A stretch of DNA of 64,000 nt, taken from the NCBI RefSeq assembly GCF_003634935.1, contig NZ_RBXO01000001.1, positions 744,001 to 808,000 of the forward strand, given 5' to 3'. The notes below the pieces were generated by a model. That model worked only from the letters and a program-made list of their open reading frames with translations, had not been told where the DNA came from and searched no databases. The first letter of the stretch is position 1. Each line of letters begins with the position of its first letter. Positions 56,963 to 64,000 of this stretch are shown here, one piece after another. Both the position numbers and the translations under genes were made by a program. This DNA is from Saccharothrix australiensis (GTDB taxonomy: Bacteria > Actinomycetota > Actinomycetes > Mycobacteriales > Pseudonocardiaceae).

Positions 56963-58162
56963 CTACTGGAGGAACCGCACGGTGACCTCCGCGCCCGCCG
57001 CGAGTTCCGTCACGTCCTCGGGCACCTCGATCAGGCAGTCGCTCACCGCCAGCGCCGACAGCAGGTGCGAGCCCGGACCGCCGACCGGCGTCACCACGCG
57101 GCCCGACGCCGGGTCGTACCGGCCGCGGCGGAACTGCGTGCGGCCCGCCGGCGACGTGAGCGGCGCGCTCAGCCGGGCCCGAGCCGTCCGGCGCTCGACG
57201 TCCGGCAGGCCCATCGCCGCCCGCAGCGCGGGCCGGATGAACACCTCGAACGACACGTGCGCGCTCACCGGGTTGCCCGGCAGCGTCGCCACCGGCACCC
57301 CCAGGTACCGGCCCGCGCCCTGCGGTCCGCCGGGCTGCATGGCGACCCTGGTGAACTCCACGCCCCGCCCGGTGAAGGCGTCCTTCACCACCTCGTACGC
57401 GCCCGCGCTCACCCCGCCGGAGGTCAGCAGCAGGTCGAACCCGGCCAGCCGCGCGCCGACCGCCGCGTGGAACGCGGCCACGTCGTCGGGCACGAACCGC
57501 AGCAGCTCCGCCTCGCCGCCCGCCTCCCGCACGGCCGCCGCCAGCATCACGCCGTTCGACTCGTAGATCCGGCCCGGCCCCAGCGGCTCGCCCGGCCCGA
57601 CCAGCTCCGACCCCGTCGACAGCACCAGCACGCGCGGTCGCCTGCGCACCGGCAGCGCGCCGAGGCCGAGCGCCGCCGCCAGCCCCAGCTGCGCGGGCCC
57701 GAGCAGCGTGCCCGAGGGCAGCACCGTCGCGCCCACCGCCACGTCTTCCGCCGCCCGCCGCACGTTCGCGCCCGCCGCGACACCGCGGTCCACCCGCACC
57801 GCCGACGTGCCGCCGTCGGTCCACTCCACCTGCACCACCGCGTCCGCGCCCGCGGGCAGCGGCGCGCCGGTCATGATCCGCTGCGCCGTGCCGGGCCGGA
57901 ACAGCGTCGACGACGTGCTGCCCGCCGGGATGTCGTCGACCACCGGCAGCACCACCGGCGTGGTCGCCACGTCCGCCGCCCGCACCGCGTACCCGTCCAT
58001 CGCCGAGTTGTCGAACGGGGGCAGCGCGACCGGGGCGACGAGGTCCTCCGCGAGCGCGAGGCCGAGGCAGTCCGCCGTCGGCAGCGGCACCACCGGCATC
58101 GCGCCGACCAGCCCGGCGATCCGCTCCCGGTGGTCCGCCACGCGGGTCATGGGGTTCGACAC
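56963..58162 (-). CDS. moeA: Molybdopterin molybdotransferase
   Basis: 399 residues from GTG 58162; ATG 58171 and ATG 58150 are alternatives. Motifs PPFDNSAMDGYAVR near the N-terminus, RIMTGAPLPAGADAVV, LLTSGGVSAGAYEVVKDAF and LPGNPVSAHVSFEVF, then the MoeA C-terminal beta domain. It inserts molybdate into adenylated molybdopterin. No other moa/mob genes are nearby. Divergent from the AIM24 gene. Confidence 0.95.
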   Translation of the reverse strand: MSNPMTRVADHRERIAGLVGAMPVVPLPTADCLGLALAEDLVAPVALPPFDNSAMDGYAVRAADVATTPVVLPVVDDIPAGSTSSTLFRPGTAQRIMTGAPLPAGADAVVQVEWTDGGTSAVRVDRGVAAGANVRRAAEDVAVGATVLPSGTLLGPAQLGLAAALGLGALPVRRRPRVLVLSTGSELVGPGEPLGPGRIYESNGVMLAAAVREAGGEAELLRFVPDDVAAFHAAVGARLAGFDLLLTSGGVSAGAYEVVKDAFTGRGVEFTRVAMQPGGPQGAGRYLGVPVATLPGNPVSAHVSFEVFIRPALRAAMGLPDVERRTARARLSAPLTSPAGRTQFRRGRYDPASGRVVTPVGGPGSHLLSALAVSDCLIEVPEDVTELAAGAEVTVRFLQ

Positions 58163-58238
58163 GGCCACCATCCTGCCGCGCGCGTGCGAAACTGCTGCGA
58201 CCGGCCGCCACGCGCGACACCAGAGGGGGACTCGTCCG

Positions 58239-58883
58239 GTGCAGGTCCGCACGCGACACACGCCGACGTTCGGGGTGGCCAGGCTGGTCCTCGCGCCCGC
58301 CGAACCCGTCCTCGTCGAACGCTCCTCGCTGTTCGCGACCAGCTACGGGGTCAACCACGACACCAAGGGCAAGGCGCCCGGCGTCAAGGCCGCGCTGTGC
58401 ACGGCGGGACCCGAGGGCGGGTGGGTCGACGTCGCGCCGCCGCTGCCCGGCGACCTGCACGTGCTGGAACTCGACGGCGCGACCGGCTGGTGCGTCGCCC
58501 GCAACAGCTGGCTCGCCGCGTCCGGCTCGGTCGTCCTGGACCCCGCCGCGCGGCCGGTGCGCGCCCTGCACGGCGGCGACAGCGGCTTCCTGACCTACGT
58601 CTACGGCGCCGGCTCGGTCGTGCTGGCCTGCTACGGCACCCTGGACGTCGTCACGCTCGACGCGGGCGAACTGGTCACCCTGGACAGCGGCCACGTCATC
58701 GGATTCGCCGACACCCTCCAGTGCCGGTTGCGCGCCGTTTCCCCCGAAGCGCCCCAATCGGTCCGCAATGGCGAGGGCCTGGTCCTCGACTTCGCCGGTC
58801 CCGGCCTCGTGCTGACCCGGACGCGCAGTCCGCGCGGACTGGTCAGTTGGTTGCGCGACAACGGATTCAGCGTGCGCGCATGA
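58239..58883 (+). CDS. AIM24-family protein
   Basis: 214 residues from GTG 58239. All-beta protein of the AIM24/TIGR00266 family, with repeating Gly-turn strands (LPGDLHVLELDG, GSVVLACYGTLDVVTLDAG). Bacterial members are of unknown function; the fold resembles tubby-like barrels. AAGGAGG follows the stop but no start codon follows it at a usable distance. Confidence 0.85.
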   Translation: MQVRTRHTPTFGVARLVLAPAEPVLVERSSLFATSYGVNHDTKGKAPGVKAALCTAGPEGGWVDVAPPLPGDLHVLELDGATGWCVARNSWLAASGSVVLDPAARPVRALHGGDSGFLTYVYGAGSVVLACYGTLDVVTLDAGELVTLDSGHVIGFADTLQCRLRAVSPEAPQSVRNGEGLVLDFAGPGLVLTRTRSPRGLVSWLRDNGFSVRA

Positions 58884-58962
58884 CTCCATAAGGAGGTATC
58901 GGCGGACCCCCTCGTGCCTCTAGCGTGGCGGTTTGCTCAGGTATTTCTCAAAGGAGGACGTC

Positions 58963-59169
58963 TTGACTGTCGGCACGGTCAAGTGGTTCAACTCGGAGAA
59001 GGGGTACGGCTTCATCGCCGCCGACGGCGGGCCCGATGTCTTCGTGCACTACTCGGCCATCCAAATGGAAGGCTTCCGCACGTTGGCGGAAGGGGACCGC
59101 GTGGAGTTCGAGATCCAGGCCGGTCGGGACGGCCGCAACCAGGCGTCGGACGTCCGGAAGGCATCGTGA
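58963..59169 (+). CDS. Cold-shock protein (CspA family)
   Basis: 68 residues from TTG 58963; AAGGAGG lies five bases upstream. RNP1 KGYGFIA and RNP2 DVFVHYSAI are intact, so it binds single-stranded RNA or DNA as a chaperone. Single-domain. The 79-bp leader after the AIM24 gene is short for a thermosensing leader. A GC-rich interrupted dyad at about 59175-59210 may terminate it. Confidence 0.95.
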   Translation: MTVGTVKWFNSEKGYGFIAADGGPDVFVHYSAIQMEGFRTLAEGDRVEFEIQAGRDGRNQASDVRKAS

Positions 59170-59328
59170 ACCCCGCCCGGCCCGCCGGCCCGGCGGGTCG
59201 GGCCGCCCCACCGGGGACCGCGCGGTCGCCGGAACGGCCCGGCCGGGCCGCGCCACCTGCGGTCGCGCCGCCCGCTCTTACCCGGAACCCGGCGCGCACC
59301 GGTCCGCGCGGGCGTTAGGCTGCGCTGC

Positions 59329-60609
59329 GTGTCGGAGGACCTGAGCGGGCGACGGCTGGGCCACTACCGGATCGACGGGGTGCTCGGCCGCGGTGGCATG
59401 AGCGTGACCTACAAGGCCACGGACGTCCGGCTCGGCCGCAAGGTGGCGCTCAAGGTCATCGGCGAGCACCTCACCGCCGACGCCGAGTTCCGCGAGCGGT
59501 TCGTCGACGAGGCGCGCAACACCTCGGCGATCGACCACGCGAACATCGTGCCGCTGTACGACTTCGACGAGGTCGACGGCCTGCTCTACATCGCCATGCG
59601 GCTGGTCGACGGGCAGGACCTGGCCGGCCACATCAAGGACGGCCCGATCTCGCCCGCCCGCACCCTCACGCTGCTCGGCCAGGTCGCCGAGGCGCTGGAC
59701 ATGCTGCACGGCAAGGGCCTGGTGCACCTGGACGTGAAACCGGCGAACGTGCTGGTCACCACCAAGGAAGCGGCCCGCGAGCACGTCTACCTCGCCGACT
59801 TCGGCCTGACCAGGCGCGGCGCGACCGGGCACCGCACCCGCACCGGGGACTTCCTCGGCTCGCCCACCTACGCCGCGCCCGAGCACCTGCGCGGCGAGCC
59901 GCTCGACGGCCGCACCGACCAGTACGCGCTCGCGTGCATGGTGTTCGCGTGCCTGTCGGGCCGCCCGCCGTTCCAGGGCGGCGTGCAGGACGTCATCCAG
60001 GGCCACCTCGCCTCCGAGATCCCCGCGCTGACGTCGCTGGTCGCACTCCCGCCGGGCATCGACGACGTGCTGCGCAAGGGCACCGCGAAGGACCCCGACC
60101 AGCGGTTCGGCTCGTGCCAGGAGCTGATCTCCGCAGCGCGCACCGCGCTGGGCGGCGCGGCCACCGTGACCACGCCGCCGCGCCGCACCGACGCGCCCGT
60201 GACGGGACCGACGCCCGCGCCCGGACCGCAGACCGGCGGGGTGGCCGCGCAGCAGCCGGGGCGCTTCCCGCCGTCCGCGCAGGGCAGGCCGCAGGGCACC
60301 CCGTCCGGCGGGTTCGCCCAGCAGCCGGGCTTCCTCGCCGACCCGGTGCGGCTGCGCCCGCCCGCGCAGGTGGGCGGCGCGTCGGCGTTCACCGCCACCG
60401 CGAAGACCCGGCCCGCCTGGGTCGCGCCGGTCGCCGTCGGCGTGGTGGCGATCATCGCGGTCGTCGTCCTCGTCCTGATCCTCACGCCCAAGTCCGAGGA
60501 GCCGCGCCCGCCCGCCACCACCTCATCGGGTCAATCCATCAAGGTCGGCGACGGCGACGACGGCCGGAAACCGCTGCCCACCAGCATCCCCGTGAAGTCG
60601 ACGCGCTGA
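59329..60609 (+). CDS. Membrane serine/threonine protein kinase (PknB-like)
   Basis: 426 residues. Kinase domain 10-275 with glycine loop LGRGGMSV, catalytic Lys in VALKVI, DFG in LADFGL and APE in YAAPEH. The catalytic loop reads HLDVKPAN rather than HRD, so it is a non-RD kinase. A Pro/Gln-rich linker follows, then a membrane helix (about 365-385) and a short extracytoplasmic tail of about 40 residues without PASTA repeats. The signal is unknown. Starts GTG 59329. Confidence 0.93.
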   Translation: MSEDLSGRRLGHYRIDGVLGRGGMSVTYKATDVRLGRKVALKVIGEHLTADAEFRERFVDEARNTSAIDHANIVPLYDFDEVDGLLYIAMRLVDGQDLAGHIKDGPISPARTLTLLGQVAEALDMLHGKGLVHLDVKPANVLVTTKEAAREHVYLADFGLTRRGATGHRTRTGDFLGSPTYAAPEHLRGEPLDGRTDQYALACMVFACLSGRPPFQGGVQDVIQGHLASEIPALTSLVALPPGIDDVLRKGTAKDPDQRFGSCQELISAARTALGGAATVTTPPRRTDAPVTGPTPAPGPQTGGVAAQQPGRFPPSAQGRPQGTPSGGFAQQPGFLADPVRLRPPAQVGGASAFTATAKTRPAWVAPVAVGVVAIIAVVVLVLILTPKSEEPRPPATTSSGQSIKVGDGDDGRKPLPTSIPVKSTR

Positions 60610-60618
60610 CCTGGGGTT

Positions 60619-60645
60619 CTTGCACTCGCCGGGCTTGAGTGCTAA
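60619..60645. promoter_or_regulatory. CIRCE operator, distal copy
   Basis: CTTGCACTC-N9-GAGTGCTAA, two mismatches from TTAGCACTC-N9-GAGTGCTAA in the left arm. HrcA binding site upstream of groL. Confidence 0.8.
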
Positions 60646-60653
60646 ACACGGTG

Positions 60654-60680
60654 TTGGCACTCGGACCCCCTGAGTGCCAG
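60654..60680. promoter_or_regulatory. CIRCE operator, proximal copy
   Basis: TTGGCACTC-N9-GAGTGCCAG, a complementary pair of arms with a matched change (A to G on the left, T to C on the right). Lies 146 bp before groL. Confidence 0.9.
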
Positions 60681-60700
60681 CACGCAGGCTGGGACGGTGA

Positions 60701-62449
<1,749 letters not shown>

Positions 62450-62470
62450 CAGTCGCACCACCACACCTGG

Positions 62471-62497
62471 AGGCCCGGTCCGCTGCGGACCGGGCCT
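62471..62497 (+). terminator. groL terminator
   Basis: Perfect 12-bp stem AGGCCCGGTCCG/CGGACCGGGCCT with a three-base loop, 21 bp after the groL stop, followed by TT. Confidence 0.9.
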
Positions 62498-63010
62498 TCC
62501 GGCTGTCCGGGGTCCTCCCGGACCTCGTGGCCGCGCCTCCGGGCCCGGTGTTCCGGGTGGCCTGGTGGGGCCGGGCGGCCAGGTCGAACGGCTCGGCCGG
62601 GCCAGGCCGGGCGGCTTGATCGGGTGGCTCGGTCGGGCCGGGCCGGGCGGCTCGGTCGGGCGGCTTGGCCGGACTCGGCCGGGCGGCCCGCTCATCAGGG
62701 CTGTGCGCACTGGCGGGCCGGCGTGACCCGGTCGGTTGGAACCGCTCGGTCGCGCCGGGAGGGCAAGAGCGGTTCACCCGACGGGCGGACCGGGCGGTCG
62801 GTGGCCGCCGCGGGCGGGGTCCGCGAACGGAAGCGAGGCCCCGCGCCCCCTCGACCGGCCTGCGGAGTGGCCGGAACGGGAGGGCTCGGGGCCTCGCCTC
62901 GGGTACGTGCCGCGGTGCGGATCACCGGTGGGCGCGCGAGCCTGGGTCAGCGCGGTCGGGCGCTGGTCGGTCGGCGTCGGACGGTCCACGGTCGGACGCC
63001 GGGGTGCGCG
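62498..63010. other. Gene-free region with degenerate GGCCGGGCGGCT repeats
   Basis: About 510 bp. 62565-62690 is a run of imperfect units of the type GGCCGGGCGGCT(C/T)G. The remainder is GC-rich with no coding bias; AGGCCCCG (near 62839) and CGGGGCCT (near 62889) could pair at long range. No RNA gene recognised. Confidence 0.6.
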
Positions 63011-63496
63011 CTACAGCATGATCGTCGGTGTCACCACGGTGCGTCCGGGTTCGCCGCGGGAGTTCACCAGGTGCACCACGATCTGCGTGGTGCCCGTGGG
63101 CACGTCCGCCAGCACGAACCGACCGCCGTCGTCGGCCTTCGTGGTGCTCGACTCGTGCTCGGCCACCCGCACCTCGACGGTGTGCTCGCCGGCGGGCACC
63201 AGCCAGCCGTCGATGCGGTGCCGCGCGCCGCTCGGGGTGAAGTTGACCATCAGGGTCAGGTTGTCCACCGTGAACGTGATGGTGCCGGGGTTGCCGCCGC
63301 GCACGCCGGCGAACGAGCCCGCCCGTTCCCAGCGGGCCACCTCCACGTCCAGGTTCTCCAGGGCCACCGCGAACTGGATGCGTTCGACCAGCCCCACCGG
63401 CGGCGCGTCCAGTTCGTACACCAACCGGTTCAGCTCGGTGAGGACAGCGGTGTCCTCTTGGCCTCTGCGGTCATCGCGCGGGTCGATGTCGTTCAC
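63011..63496 (-). CDS. Small protein with carboxypeptidase-regulatory-like beta domain
   Basis: 161 residues from GTG 63496, AAGGAGG six bases upstream. An acidic, helical N-terminal half is followed by a beta-sandwich-like C-terminal half (EHTVEVRVAEHESSTTKADD, GRFVLADVPTGTTQIVVHLV) similar to CarboxypepD_reg/Ig-like modules. No signal peptide, so cytoplasmic. The start overlaps the sigma-factor stop (GTGA); it may modulate that sigma factor. Confidence 0.75.
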   Translation of the reverse strand: MNDIDPRDDRRGQEDTAVLTELNRLVYELDAPPVGLVERIQFAVALENLDVEVARWERAGSFAGVRGGNPGTITFTVDNLTLMVNFTPSGARHRIDGWLVPAGEHTVEVRVAEHESSTTKADDGGRFVLADVPTGTTQIVVHLVNSRGEPGRTVVTPTIML

Positions 63497-64000
63497 CGCG
63501 ATCCTCCTTCCGCGTCGAGATGCGTGCGCAGCATGGTCAGGCACCGGCCCCTGGTCGGGCCGATGCTGCCGCGTGGCATGGACAGTGCTTCGGCGACCGC
63601 GCGGTACTCCGCCCGCCCGGCCAGCACGGTGAGTCGCAGGAGCTCCTGGCACTTCTGCGACAGGCGGCCGAAGGCCCGCCACAACCGGTGGTCCCGGTCG
63701 TCGACCAGGGCGGCGTCCTCGGGCAACCCGTACTCGCTCTCCAACTGCTCCGCCAGTTCGTCGGACAGCGCTGCTTCCCGACGGGCGGGTGTCCAGGTGC
63801 GCTGGGCTTCGCGGCGCGTCGCCACGACGAGCCACCCCGCCAGCGCGCGGGGTTCGATCAGGCGGTCGAGGTGGCGCAGCAGGGCGAGCCAGACCGTCTG
63901 CACCACGTCCTCCGCGGTGCTGCGGTCCAGCCCGTGCCCCCTGGCCACGTGCCACACCAGGGGCGTCAGATCCGCCACCAGCACGTCCAGCGCCCTGCGG
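63493..64000 (-). CDS. ECF-type RNA polymerase sigma factor, N-terminus beyond window
   Basis: The frame is open to the right edge, so the start is missing. Sigma-70 region 2 (LVWHVARGHGLDRSTAEDVVQTVW) and region 4 (LSQKCQELLRLTVLAGRAEY, VAEALSMPRGSIGPTRGRCL) are clear, with a short variable linker between. No anti-sigma factor with a zinc-binding HxxxCxxC motif is seen in the coupled downstream gene. Confidence 0.88.
   Translation of the reverse strand, partial: RRALDVLVADLTPLVWHVARGHGLDRSTAEDVVQTVWLALLRHLDRLIEPRALAGWLVVATRREAQRTWTPARREAALSDELAEQLESEYGLPEDAALVDDRDHRLWRAFGRLSQKCQELLRLTVLAGRAEYRAVAEALSMPRGSIGPTRGRCLTMLRTHLDAEGGSR

Noticed and set aside
56924..58891. Long plus-strand frame opposite moeA
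   Set aside because: moeA on the minus strand has all its motifs; the plus product is His/Arg-rich low-complexity.
58889..58897. AAGGAGGTA ribosome-site-like sequence after the AIM24 gene
   Set aside because: No ATG, GTG or TTG follows at 4-12 bases; the cold-shock gene has its own AAGGAGG 60 bp later.
62736..63632. 298-codon plus-strand frame over the end of the window
   Set aside because: Opposite to the carboxypeptidase-regulatory-like gene and sigma factor, which have ribosome sites and family motifs; this frame is a shadow.

Overview
The window is very GC-rich actinobacterial chromosome: third codon positions are almost all G or C, GTG and TTG starts are common, and neighbouring genes often overlap by one or four bases. 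DUF3159 and DUF3263 proteins, a DasR/dre aminosugar regulon, a groL with tandem CIRCE operators and no groES beside it, and a BTAD/NB-ARC/TPR regulator all point to Actinomycetales. A Pseudonocardiales relative (Saccharothrix/Actinosynnema/Lentzea type) is my inference, not a proof. No rRNA, tRNA, CRISPR array or intact transposon was seen.

Left part (1-14 kb): an accessory cassette of a radical SAM/SPASM enzyme, an AAA ATPase and a phosphotransferase (207-2692). The first and third genes each carry a single +1 frameshift. Then come a secreted VWA protein, a two-component system, a small coupled proline-rich/TPR pair, an ADP-ribosylglycohydrolase and a large SARP/AfsR-type regulator, followed by an SGNH hydrolase. 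A structured intergenic repeat occurs three times (2971-3106, 12761-12910, 13010-13142).

Aminosugar region (14-36.5 kb): a ROK regulator heads an ABC importer, GH4 phosphoglycosidase and BadF-type kinase operon. Then follow a DUF3159 membrane protein, a second GlcNAc-type kinase, a large secreted subtilase, a secreted serine hydrolase, a FadR-type regulator, nagA with a dre operator, and a complete das locus (dasR divergent from dasA-dasB-dasC, then a GH3 N-acetylglucosaminidase and a SIS-domain protein). Together these would import chitobiose/GlcNAc oligomers, cleave them, phosphorylate and deacetylate GlcNAc, and feed the product to central metabolism under DasR control. A dre site lies inside the GH3 gene as well as upstream of dasA and nagA.

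Middle (36.5-50 kb): a drug-efflux-type MFS protein, a threonine dehydratase-like enzyme, a secreted alpha-lytic-type protease with a 776-bp upstream region, and a split thiamine locus. The thiamine genes are thiE with an extradiol dioxygenase on one strand, thiO-thiS-thiG on the other behind a TPP riboswitch, and thiC-thiD behind a second TPP riboswitch. MarR and VanZ-type genes lie between, and a frameshifted LysE exporter follows.

Right part (50-64 kb): housekeeping genes. These are peptide deformylase, DUF3263 and LytR_C proteins, a two-domain CDC48-like ATPase, phosphatidylserine synthase and decarboxylase, moeA, an AIM24 protein, a cold-shock protein, a membrane Ser/Thr kinase, groL with two CIRCE operators, and finally a small protein coupled to a sigma factor that runs off the right edge.
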